The position numbers and the translations under genes are program-made. Below are positions 1 through 10,161 of a stretch of 28,162 bases of DNA, piece after piece. Each line of letters opens with the position of its first letter. Position 1 is the first letter of the stretch. This stretch comes from Saccoglossus kowalevskii (Eukaryota; Hemichordata; Enteropneusta; Harrimaniidae): contig NW_003139468.1 in NCBI RefSeq assembly GCF_000003605.2, forward strand, positions 1 through 28,162, given 5' to 3'. The notes under the pieces were generated by a model that was not told the origin of the DNA, ran no database searches, and saw only the letters and a list, made by a program, of their open reading frames with translations.

Positions 1-136
1 AATGGATAGGAGTTCTTATTACATAATAAACCTTATACATCAATGGATGGCAATTCAGGAATAAATGCAATCTCTAATGAATAGGAGTTCTTATTACATA
101 ATATACCCATAGACATCAATGGATGGCAATTCAGGA
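1..136 (+). repeat. Tail of an upstream block: partial B plus 76-bp junction-like monomer
   Basis: Positions 1-60 are the end of a B monomer of the last-in-cassette kind (CTTATACATC), with one C fewer than other copies (AAACCTTATAC). Positions 61-136 have the AATGAATAGG mark of junction monomers but lack the 22-bp insertion seen in the later ones, so this is the ancestral-length or reverted form. The A run starts at 137. Confidence 0.85.
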
Positions 137-211
137 ATAAGTCAGTCTCTAATGGATAAGAGTTCTTATTACATAATATACCCATAGACATCAATGGATG
201 GCAATTCAGGA
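137..211 (+). repeat. Type A monomer, representative copy (75 bp)
   Basis: This copy matches the array-wide consensus: it starts ATAAGTCAGTCTCTAATGG, continues through GTTCTTATTACATAATATAC, then CCCATAGACATCAATGG, and ends GGCAATTCAGGA. Recurrent variants among A copies are final GGA to GGG; GAGTTC to GAGCTC; AAGTCAG to AAGCCAG; ATCAATGG to ATCACTGG; CCATAGAC to CCATGGAC, CCATATAC or CCATAAAC; and TACCCAT to TACTCAT. The 75-bp length is a multiple of three, so reading frames carry over from copy to copy. Confidence 0.97.
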
Positions 212-386
212 ATAAGTCAGTCTCTAATGGATAAGAGTTCTTATTACATAATATACCCATAGACATCAATGGATGGCAATTCAGGAATAAGTCAGTCTCT
301 AATGGATAAGAGTTCTTATTACATAATATACCCATAGACATCAATGGATGGCAATTCAGGAATAAGTCAGTCTCTAATGGATAAGA

Positions 387-693
387 GTTATTATTACATA
401 ATATACCCATAGACATCAATGGATGGCAATTCAGAAATAAGTCAGTCTCTAATGGATAAGAGTTCTTATTACATAATATACCCATAGACATCAATGGATG
501 GCAATTCAAAAATAAGTCAGTCTCTAATGGATAAGAGTTCTTATTACATAATATACTCATAGACATCAATGGATGGCAATTCAGGAATAAGTCAGTCTCT
601 AATGGATAAGAGTTCTTATTACATAAAATACCCATAGACATCAATGGATGGCAATTCAGGAATAAGTCAGTCTCTAATGGATAAGAGTTCTAA
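387..693 (+). repeat. Marker series of rare variants, copy 1
   Basis: Successive A monomers carry, in order, GTTATTATT, CAGAAATA, CAAAAATA, TACTCAT, CATAAAATAC and GTTCTAATT. The full series recurs at 2738-3044 (offset 2,351) and 14464-14770 (offset 14,077). A copy without the first mark is at about 6455-6719, and the first three marks alone are at about 10487-10615. Shared order of rare changes indicates one ancestral segment copied several times. Confidence 0.9.
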
Positions 694-905
694 TTACATA
701 ATATACCCATAGACATCAATGGATGGCAATTCAGGGATAAGTCAGTCTCTAATGGATAAGAGTTCTTATTACATAATATACCCATAGACATCAATGGATG
801 GCAATTCAGGAATAAGTCAGTCTCTAATGGATAAGAGTTCTTATTACATAATATACCCATAGACATCAATGGATGGCAATTCAGGAATAAGTCAGTCTCT
901 AATGG

Positions 906-919
906 ATAAGAGCTCTTAT
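906..919. repeat. Perfect 14-bp palindrome in GAGCTC-variant A monomers
   Basis: ATAAGAGCTCTTAT equals its own reverse complement. The commoner A version, ATAAGAGTTCTTAT (for example 156-169), keeps 6-bp arms around a GT centre, so nearly every A monomer has a short dyad here. B and C monomers (ATAGGAG) weaken it. The function, if any, is unknown. Confidence 0.8.
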
Positions 920-1786
920 TACATAATATACCCATAGACATCAATGGATGGCAATTCAGGAATAAGTCAGTCTCTAATGGATAAGAGTTCTTATTACATA
1001 ATATACCCATAGACATCAATGGATGGCAATTCAGGAATAAGTCAGTCTCTAATGGATAAGAGCTCTTATTACATAATATACCCATAGACATCAATGGATG
1101 GCAATTCAGGGATAAGTCAGTCTCTAATGGATAAGAGTTCTTATTACATAATATACCCATAGACATCACTGGATGGCAATTCAGGAATAAGTCAGTCTCT
1201 AATGGATAAGAGTTCTTATTACATAATATACCCATAGACATCAATGGATGGCAATTCAGGGATAAGTCAGTCTCTAATGGATAAGAGTTCTTATTACATA
1301 ATATACCCATGGACATCAATGGATGGCAATTCAGGGATAAGTCAGTCTCTAATGGATAAGAGTTCTTATTACATAATATACCCATAGACATCAATGGATG
1401 GCAATTCAGGAATAAGCCAGTCTCTAATGGATAAGAGTTCTTATTACATAATATACCCATAGACATCAATGGATGGCAATTCAGGAATAAGTCAGTCTCT
1501 AATGGATAAGAGCTCTTATTACATAATATACCCATAGACATCAATGGATGGCAATTCAGGAATAAGTCAGTCTCTAATGGATAAGAGTTCTTATTACATA
1601 ATATACCCATAGACATCAATGGATGGCAATTCAGGGATAAGTCAGTCTCTAATGGATAAGAGTTCTTATTACATAATATACCCATAGACATCACTGGATG
1701 GCAATTCAGGAATAAGTCAGTCTCTAATGGATAAGAGTTCTTATTACATAATATACCCATAGACATCAATGGATGGCAATTCAGGG

Positions 1787-1936
1787 ATAAGTCAGTCTCT
1801 AATGGATAAGAGTTCTTATTACATAATATACCCATAACATCAAGCGATGGCAATTCAGGAATAAATGCAATCTCTAATGGATAGGAGTCCTTATTACATA
1901 ATAAACCCATAGACATCAATGGATGGCAATTCAGGA
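1787..1936 (+). repeat. D-B pair: 74-bp monomer followed by 76-bp monomer
   Basis: D is an A monomer with one base lost (CCCATAACATC for CCCATAGACATC) and a nearby AAGCGATGG variant that adds a rare CpG. It is always followed at once by a B monomer that has one extra base, so the pair is exactly 150 bp and the frame is restored. B partners start at 1861, 5037, 9988, 16415, 17836, 18763, 20038, 22165, 22540, 23842, 24919, 25893 and 27044. The copy ending at 25892 has lost a further base (CAGAATAAATG). Confidence 0.94.
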
Positions 1937-2011
1937 ATGAATAAATCTCCAATGGATAGGAGTCCTTATTACATAATAAACCCATAGACATCAATGGATG
2001 GCAATTCAGGA
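1937..2011 (+). repeat. Type C monomer, representative copy (75 bp)
   Basis: Type C starts ATGAATAAATCTCCAATGG and carries GGAGTCC and AATAAACCC. Other copies start at 3463, 5113, 6088, 8938, 10837, 15339 (CTGC for CTCC), 16491, 17912, 18839, 20114, 22241, 22616, 23918, 24995 and 27120. Most follow a D-B pair; those at 3463, 6088, 8938 and 15339 follow A directly. Downstream it joins either the B cassette or a new A run. Confidence 0.93.
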
Positions 2012-2087
2012 ATAAATGCAATCTCTAATGGATAGGAGTTCTTATTACATAATAAACCCATAGACATCAATGGATGGCAATTCAGGA
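2012..2087 (+). repeat. Type B monomer, representative copy (76 bp)
   Basis: Type B begins ATAAATGCAATCTC instead of ATAAGTCAGTCTC, one base longer than A. It also has GGATAGGAG for GGATAAGAG and AATAAACCC for AATATACCC. The extra base shifts all reading frames by one per copy. B copies occur singly after a D monomer, or as runs of usually three or four just before a junction monomer. The run at 10912-11519 has eight. Confidence 0.95.
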
Positions 2088-2239
2088 ATAAATGCAATCT
2101 CTAATGGATAGGAGTTCTTATTACATAATAAACCCATAGACATCAATGGATGGCAATTCAGGAATAAATGCAATCTCTAATGGATAGGAGTTCTTATTAC
2201 ATAATAAACCCTTATACATCAATGGATGGCAATTCAGGA

Positions 2240-2337
2240 ATAAATGCAATCTCTAATGAATAGGAGTTCTTATTACATAATATACCTTACATAATTACAT
2301 AATATACCCATAGACATCAATGGATGGCAATTCAGGG
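2240..2337 (+). repeat. Junction monomer J (98 bp) with 22-bp internal insertion
   Basis: This is a B-like monomer with AATGAATAGG and an insertion in the AT-rich part, so that TTACATAA occurs three times: TTACATAATATACC, then TTACATAA, then TTACATAATATACC again. Equivalent 98-bp copies are at 11520, 13272, 15718, 18291, 20493, 22995, 24297 and 26197. The insertion looks like replication slippage between short direct repeats. It marks the start of each A run, and the monomer usually ends in GGG (GTG at 15815 and 20590). Confidence 0.93.
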
Positions 2338-3040
2338 ATAAGTCAGTCTCTAATGGATAAGAGTTCTTATTACATAATATACCCATAGACATCAATGGAT
2401 GGCAATTCAGGAATAAGTCAGTCTCTAATGGATAAGAGTTCTTATTACATAATATACCCATAGACATCAATGGATGGCAATTCAGGAATAAGTCAGTCTC
2501 TAATGGATAAGAGTTCTTATTACATAATATACCCATAGACATCAATGGATGGCAATTCAGGAATAAGTCAGTCTCTAATGGATAAGAGTTCTTATTACAT
2601 AATATACCCATAGACATCAATGGATGGCAATTCAGGAATAAGTCAGTCTCTAAAGGATAAGAGTTCTTATTACATAATATACCCATAGACATCAATGGAT
2701 GGCAATTCAGGAATAAGTCAGTCTCTAATGGATAAGAGTTATTATTACATAATATACCCATAGACATCAATGGATGGCAATTCAGAAATAAGTCAGTCTC
2801 TAATGGATAAGAGTTCTTATTACATAATATACCCATAGACATCAATGGATGGCAATTCAAAAATAAGTCAGTCTCTAATGGATAAGAGTTCTTATTACAT
2901 AATATACTCATAGACATCAATGGATGGCAATTCAGGAATAAGTCAGTCTCTAATGGATAAGAGTTCTTATTACATAAAATACCCATAGACATCAATGGAT
3001 GGCAATTCAGGAATAAGTCAGTCTCTAATGGATAAGAGTT

Positions 3041-6000
3041 CTAATTACATAATATACCCATAGACATCAATGGATGGCAATTCAGGGATAAGTCAGTCTC
3101 TAATGGATAAGAGTTCTTATTACATAATATACCCATAGACATCAATGGATGGCAATTCAGGAATAAGTCAGTCTCTAATGGATAAGAGTTCTTATTACAT
3201 AATATACCCATAGACATCAATGGATGGCAATTCAGGAATAAGTCAGTCTCTAATGGATAAGAGCTCTTATTACATAATATACCCATAGACATCAATGGAT
3301 GGCAATTCAGGGATAAGTCAGTCTCTAATGGATAAGAGTTCTTATTACATAATATACCCATGGACATCAATGGATGGCAATTCAGGGATAAGTCAGTCTC
3401 TAATGGATAAGAGTTCTTATTACATAATATACCCATAGACATCAATGGATGGCAATTCAGGAATGAATAAATCTCCAATGGATAGGAGTCCTTATTACAT
3501 AATAAACCCATAGACATCAATGGATGGCAATTCAGGGATAAGTCAGTCTCTAATGGATAAGAGTTCTTATTACATAATATACCCATAGACATCAATGGAT
3601 GGCAATTCCGGAATAAGTCAGTCTCTAATGGATAAGAGTTCTTATTACATAATATACCCATAGACATCAATGGATGGCAATTCAGGAATAAGTCAGTCTC
3701 TAATGGATAAGAGCTCTTATTACATAATATACCCATAGACATCAATGGATGGCAATTCAGGAATAAGTCAGTCTCTAATGGATAAGAGTTCTTATTACAT
3801 AATATACCCATAGACATCAATGGATGGCAATTCAGGGATAAGTCAGTCTCTAATGGATAAGAGTTCTTATTACATAATATACCCATAGACATCAATGGAT
3901 GGCAATTCAGGAATAAGTCAGTCTCTAATGGATAAGAGTTCTTATTACATAATATACCCATAGACATCAATGGATGGCAATTCAGGAATAAGTCAGTCTC
4001 TAATGGATAAGAGCTCTTATTACATAATATACCCATAGACATCAATGGATGGCAATTCAGGGATAAGTCAGTCTCTAATGGATAAGAGTTCTTATTACAT
4101 AATATACCCATAGACATCACTGGATGGCAATTCAGGAATAAGTCAGTCTCTAATGGATAAGAGTTCTTATTACATAATATACCCATAGACATCAATGGAT
4201 GGCAATTCAGGGATAAGTCAGTCTCTAATGGATAAGAGTTCTTATTACATAATATACCCATGGACATCAATGGATGGCAATTCAGGGATAAGTCAGTCTC
4301 TAATGGATAAGAGTTCTTATTACATAATATACCCATAGACATCAATGGATGGCAATTCAGGAATAAGCCAGTCTCTAATGGATAAGAGTTCTTATTACAT
4401 AATATACCCATAGACATCAATGGATGGCAATTCAGGGATAAGTCAGTCTCTAATGGATAAGAGTTCTTATTACATAATATACCCATAGACATCACTGGAT
4501 GGCAATTCAGGAATAAGTCAGTCTCTAATGGATAAGAGTTCTTATTACATAATATACCCATAGACATCAATGGATGGCAATTCAGGGATAAGTCAGTCTC
4601 TAATGGATAAGAGTTCTTATTACATAATATACCCATGGACATCAATGGATGGCAATTCAGGGATAAGTCAGTCTCTAATGGATAAGAGTTCTTATTACAT
4701 AATATACCCATAGACATCAATGGATGGCAATTCAGGAATAAGCCAGTCTCTAATGGATAAGAGTTCTTATTACATAATATACCCATAGACATCAATGGAT
4801 GGCAATTCAGGGATAAGTCAGTCTCTAATGGATAAGAGTTCTTATTACATAATATACCCATAGACATCACTGGATGGCAATTCAGGAATAAGTCAGTCTC
4901 TAATGGATAAGAGTTCTTATTACATAATATACCCATAGACATCAATGGATGGCAATTCAGGGATAAGTCAGTCTCTAATGGATAAGAGTTCTTATTACAT
5001 AATATACCCATAACATCAAGCGATGGCAATTCAGGAATAAATGCAATCTCTAATGGATAGGAGTCCTTATTACATAATAAACCCATAGACATCAATGGAT
5101 GGCAATTCAGGAATGAATAAATCTCCAATGGATAGGAGTCCTTATTACATAATAAACCCATAGACATCAATGGATGGCAATTCAGGGATAAGTCAGTCTC
5201 TAATGGATAAGAGTTCTTATTACATAATATACCCATAGACATCAATGGATGGCAATTCCGGAATAAGTCAGTCTCTAATGGATAAGAGTTCTTATTACAT
5301 AATATACCCATAGACATCAATGGATGGCAATTCAGGAATAAGTCAGTCTCTAATGGATAAGAGCTCTTATTACATAATATACCCATAGACATCAATGGAT
5401 GGCAATTCAGGAATAAGTCAGTCTCTAATGGATAAGAGTTCTTATTACATAATATACCCATAGACATCAATGGATGGCAATTCAGGGATAAGTCAGTCTC
5501 TAATGGATAAGAGTTCTTATTACATAATATACCCATAGACATCAATGGATGGCAATTCAGGAATAAGTCAGTCTCTAATGGATAAGAGTTCTTATTACAT
5601 AATATACCCATAGACATCAATGGATGGCAATTCAGGAATAAGTCAGTCTCTAATGGATAAGAGCTCTTATTACATAATATACCCATAGACATCAATGGAT
5701 GGCAATTCAGGAATAAGTCAGTCTCTAATGGATAAGAGTTCTTATTACATAATATACCCATAGACATCAATGGATGGCAATTCAGGAATAAGTCAGTCTC
5801 TAATGGATAAGAGTTCTTATTACATAATATACCCATAGACATCAATGGATGGCAATTCAGGAATAAGTCAGTCTCTAATGGATAAGAGCTCTTATTACAT
5901 AATATACCCATAGACATCAATGGATGGCAATTCAGGGATAAGTCAGTCTCTAATGGATAAGAGTTCTTATTACATAATATACCCATGGACATCAATGGAT

Positions 6001-6670
6001 GGCAATTCAGGGATAAGTCAGTCTCTAATGGATAAGAGTTCTTATTACATAATATACCCATAGACATCAATGGATGGCAATTCAGGAATGAATAAATCTC
6101 CAATGGATAGGAGTCCTTATTACATAATAAACCCATAGACATCAATGGATGGCAATTCAGGGATAAGTCAGTCTCTAATGGATAAGAGTTCTTATTACAT
6201 AATATACCCATAGACATCAATGGATGGCAATTCCGGAATAAGTCAGTCTCTAATGGATAAGAGTTCTTATTACATAATATACCCATAGACATCAATGGAT
6301 GGCAATTCAGGAATAAGTCAGTCTCTAATGGATAAGAGCTCTTATTACATAATATACCCATAGACATCAATGGATGGCAATTCAGGAATAAGTCAGTCTC
6401 TAATGGATAAGAGTTCTTATTACATAATATACCCATAGACATCAATGGATGGCAATTCAGAAATAAGTCAGTCTCTAATGGATAAGAGTTCTTATTACAT
6501 AATATACCCATAGACATCAATGGATGGCAATTCAAAAATAAGTCAGTCTCTAATGGATAAGAGTTCTTATTACATAATATACTCATAGACATCAATGGAT
6601 GGCAATTCAGGAATAAGTCAGTCTCTAATGGATAAGAGTTCTTATTACATAAAATACCCATAGACATCAA
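3041..6670 (-). other. Longest repeat-derived open frame (1,209 codons), not called as a gene
   Basis: Read on the minus strand, A and C monomers translate as a 25-residue unit beginning MSMGILCN, continuing KNSYPLETDLF and ending LNCHPL, with two Cys per unit. The frame stays open for about 48 units. It ends at the stop made by GTTCTAATT at 3041 and begins only because of another break upstream. Similar frames lie across the window, including 6716-9820, 690-2021 and 15751-17598. I see no unique N- or C-terminal sequence, signal peptide or recognised domain. Most common variants change the residue (F/S, N/S, L/V, D/G), which argues against selection on this protein. Confidence 0.75.
4118..4940 (+). 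repeat. 375-bp (5-monomer) super-repeat, about 2.2 copies
   Basis: The five-monomer pattern carries ATCACTGG, then CCATGGAC, then AAGCCAG. ATCACTGG marks fall at 4118, 4493 and 4868, exactly 375 apart. The same super-repeat recurs with marks at 8393 and 8768, and single or altered versions occur near 1167, 7640, 9368 and 12648. Confidence 0.88.
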
Positions 6671-7278
6671 TGGATGGCAATTCAGGAATAAGTCAGTCTC
6701 TAATGGATAAGAGTTCTAATTACATAATATACCCATAGACATCAATGGATGGCAATTCAGGGATAAGTCAGTCTCTAATGGATAAGAGTTCTTATTACAT
6801 AATATACCCATAGACATCAATGGATGGCAATTCAGGAATAAGTCAGTCTCTAATGGATAAGAGTTCTTATTACATAATATACCCATAGACATCAATGGAT
6901 GGCAATTCAGGAATAAGTCAGTCTCTAATGGATAAGAGCTCTTATTACATAATATACCCATAGACATCAATGGATGGCAATTCAGGAATAAGTCAGTCTC
7001 TAATGGATAAGAGTTCTTATTACATAATATACCCATAGACATCAATGGATGGCAATTCAGGAATAAGTCAGTCTCTAATGGATAAGAGTTCTTATTACAT
7101 AATATACCCATAGACATCAATGGATGGCAATTCAGTAATAAGTCAGTCTCTAATGGATAAGAGTTCTTATTACATAATATACCCATAAACATCAATGGAT
7201 GGCAATTCAGGAATAAGTCAGTCTCTAATGGATAAGAGTTCTTATTACATAATATACCCATAGACATCAATGGATGGC
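6417..7278 (+). repeat. Segmental duplicate of 14468-15329 (offset 8,051)
   Basis: This segment and 14468-15329 share CAGAAATA, CAAAAATA, TACTCAT, CATAAAATAC, GTTCTAATT, CAGTAATA (7133/15184) and CCATAAAC (7182/15233) at a constant offset of 8,051 with no net indel. Boundaries are approximate: upstream GTTC faces GTTA, and downstream an A monomer (GGCACTTCAGGG) faces a C monomer. Confidence 0.85.
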
Positions 7279-9860
7279 ACTTCAGGGATAAGTCAGTCTC
7301 TAATGGATAAGAGTTCTTATTACATAATATACCCATAGACATCAATGGATGGCAATTCAGGAATAAGTCAGTCTCTAATGGATAAGAGTTCTTATTACAT
7401 AATATACCCATAGACATCAATGGATGGCAATTCAGGAATAAGTCAGTCTCTAATGGATAAGAGCTCTTATTACATAATATACCCATAGACATCAATGGAT
7501 GGCAATTCAGGAATAAGTCAGTCTCTAATGGATAAGAGCTCTTATTACATAATATACCCATAGACATCAATGGATGGCAATTCAGGGATAAGTCAGTCTC
7601 TAATGGATAAGAGTTCTTATTACATAATATACCCATAGACATCACTGGATGGCAATTCAGGAATAAGTCAGTCTCTAATGGATAAGAGTTCTTATTACAT
7701 AATATACCCATAGACATCAATGGATGGCAATTCAGGGATAAGTCAGTCTCTAATGGATAAGAGTTCTTATTACATAATATACCCATGGACATCAATGGAT
7801 GGCAATTCAGGGATAAGTCAGTCTCTAATGGATAAGAGTTCTTATTACATAATATACCCATAGACATCAATGGATGGCAATTCAGGAATAAGCCAGTCTC
7901 TAATGGATAAGAGTTCTTATTACATAATATACCCATAGACATCAATGGATGGCAATTCAGGAATAAGTCAGTCTCTAATGGATAAGAGCTCTTATTACAT
8001 AATATACCCATAGACATCAATGGATGGCAATTCAGGAATAAGTCAGTCTCTAATGGATAAGAGTTCTTATTACATAATATACCCATAGACATCAATGGAT
8101 GGCAATTCAGGGATAAGTCAGTCTCTAATGGATAAGAGTTCTTATTACATAATATACCCATAGACATCAATGGATGGCAATTCAGGAATAAGTCAGTCTC
8201 TAATGGATAAGAGTTCTTATTACATAATATACCCATAGACATCAATGGATGGCAATTCAGGAATAAGTCAGTCTCTAATGGATAAGAGCTCTTATTACAT
8301 AATATACCCATAGACATCAATGGATGGCAATTCAGGGATAAGTCAGTCTCTAATGGATAAGAGTTCTTATTACATAATATACCCATAGACATCACTGGAT
8401 GGCAATTCAGGAATAAGTCAGTCTCTAATGGATAAGAGTTCTTATTACATAATATACCCATAGACATCAATGGATGGCAATTCAGGGATAAGTCAGTCTC
8501 TAATGGATAAGAGTTCTTATTACATAATATACCCATGGACATCAATGGATGGCAATTCAGGGATAAGTCAGTCTCTAATGGATAAGAGTTCTTATTACAT
8601 AATATACCCATAGACATCAATGGATGGCAATTCAGGAATAAGCCAGTCTCTAATGGATAAGAGTTCTTATTACATAATATACCCATAGACATCAATGGAT
8701 GGCAATTCAGGGATAAGTCAGTCTCTAATGGATAAGAGTTCTTATTACATAATATACCCATAGACATCACTGGATGGCAATTCAGGAATAAGTCAGTCTC
8801 TAATGGATAAGAGTTCTTATTACATAATATACCCATAGACATCAATGGATGGCAATTCAGGGATAAGTCAGTCTCTAATGGATAAGAGTTCTTATTACAT
8901 AATATACCCATAGACATCAATGGATGGCAATTCAGGAATGAATAAATCTCCAATGGATAGGAGTCCTTATTACATAATAAACCCATAGACATCAATGGAT
9001 GGCAATTCAGGGATAAGTCAGTCTCTAATGGATAAGAGTTCTTATTACATAATATACCCATAGACATCAATGGATGGCAATTCCGGAATAAGTCAGTCTC
9101 TAATGGATAAGAGTTCTTATTACATAATATACCCATAGACATCAATGGATGGCAATTCAGGAATAAGTCAGTCTCTAATGGATAAGAGCTCTTATTACAT
9201 AATATACCCATAGACATCAATGGATGGCAATTCAGGAATAAGTCAGTCTCTAATGGATAAGAGCTCTTATTACATAATATACCCATAGACATCAATGGAT
9301 GGCAATTCAGGGATAAGTCAGTCTCTAATGGATAAGAGTTCTTATTACATAATATACCCATAGACATCACTGGATGGCAATTCAGGAATAAGTCAGTCTC
9401 TAATGGATAAGAGTTCTTATTACATAATATACCCATAGACATCAATGGATGGCAATTCAGGGATAAGTCAGTCTCTAATGGATAAGAGTTCTTATTACAT
9501 AATATACCCATGGACATCAATGGATGGCAATTCAGGGATAAGTCAGTCTCTAATGGATAAGAGTTCTTATTACATAATATACCCATAGACATCAATGGAT
9601 GGCAATTCAGGAATAAGTCAGTCTCTAATGGATAAGAGCTCTTATTACATAATATACCCATAGACATCAATGGATGGCAATTCAGGAATAAGTCAGTCTC
9701 TAATGGATAAGAGTTCTTATTACATAATATACCCATATACATCAATGGATGGCAATTCAGGGATAAGTCAGTCTCTAATGGATAAGAGTTCTTATTACAT
9801 AATATACCCATAGACATCACTGGATGGCAATTCAGGAATAAGTCAGTCTCTAATGGATAA

Positions 9861-9870
9861 GAGTGTCTTA
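9861..9870 (+). other. Single-base insertion in an A monomer
   Basis: The monomer reads GAGTGTCTTA instead of GAGTTCTTA, adding one base and shifting the minus-strand frame. The D monomer that follows removes one base, so the overall A run is still a whole number of monomers. Confidence 0.85.
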
Positions 9871-10063
9871 TTACATAATATACCCATAGACATCAATGGA
9901 TGGCAATTCAGGGATAAGTCAGTCTCTAATGGATAAGAGTTCTTATTACATAATATACCCATAACATCAAGCGATGGCAATTCAGGAATAAATGCAATCT
10001 CTAATGGATAGGAGTCCTTATTACATAATAAACCCATAGACATCAATGGATGGCAATTCAGGA

Positions 10064-10161
10064 ATGAATGCAATCTCTAATGAATAGGAGTTCTTATTAC
10101 ATAATATACCTTACATAATTACATAATATACCCATAGACATCAATGGATGGCAATTCAGGG
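10064..10161 (+). repeat. Hybrid C/J junction monomer
   Basis: The first bases, ATGAAT, are C-like and the continuation GCAATCTCTAATGAATAGG is J-like, followed by the usual 22-bp insertion. It joins the D-B pair of block 2 straight to a junction with no B cassette, as expected from unequal recombination between a C and a J monomer that deleted the cassette. Confidence 0.85.

Larger units (their letters stand above)
137..2337 (+). repeat. Higher-order block 1 (2,201 bp)
   Basis: The order is 23 A-type monomers (137-1860, the last being D), B 1861-1936, C 1937-2011, three B (2012-2239, the last with CTTATACATC), and junction monomer 2240-2337. The A run carries a marker series of rare variants at 387-693 and two ATCACTGG copies near 1167 and 1692, 525 bp (7 monomers) apart. 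Confidence 0.9.
2338..10161 (+). repeat. Higher-order block 2, giant (7,824 bp, ~104 monomers)
   Basis: Positions 2338-9987 are exactly 7,650 bp, or 102 monomers. They include four C copies (3463, 5113, 6088, 8938) and one internal D-B pair (B at 5037). The block ends D, B (9988-10063) and a hybrid junction monomer (10064-10161), with no B cassette. It contains nested super-repeats: 375-bp units at 4118-4940 and 8393-8834, and a TTCCGG-marked cassette four times. It looks like a block expanded internally by repeated duplication while its junctions were lost or never acquired. One single-base insertion lies near 9864 (GAGTGTCTTA). Confidence 0.88.

Noticed and set aside
906-919. Palindrome as a transcription terminator hairpin
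   Set aside because: The arms are at most seven bases and AT-rich, no T tract follows, and the dyad is in nearly every A monomer, so it is not positioned at the end of any gene.
137-1860. CRISPR array
   Set aside because: Regular spacing suggested it, but the whole 75-bp unit is conserved. There are no variable spacers between short repeats and no leader or cas genes.
2283-2310. AT-rich TATA-like stretch in the junction monomer as a promoter
   Set aside because: TATA-like bases (ATAATATAC) occur in every A monomer, and no gene follows any of them. The junction adds only duplicated monomer sequence.
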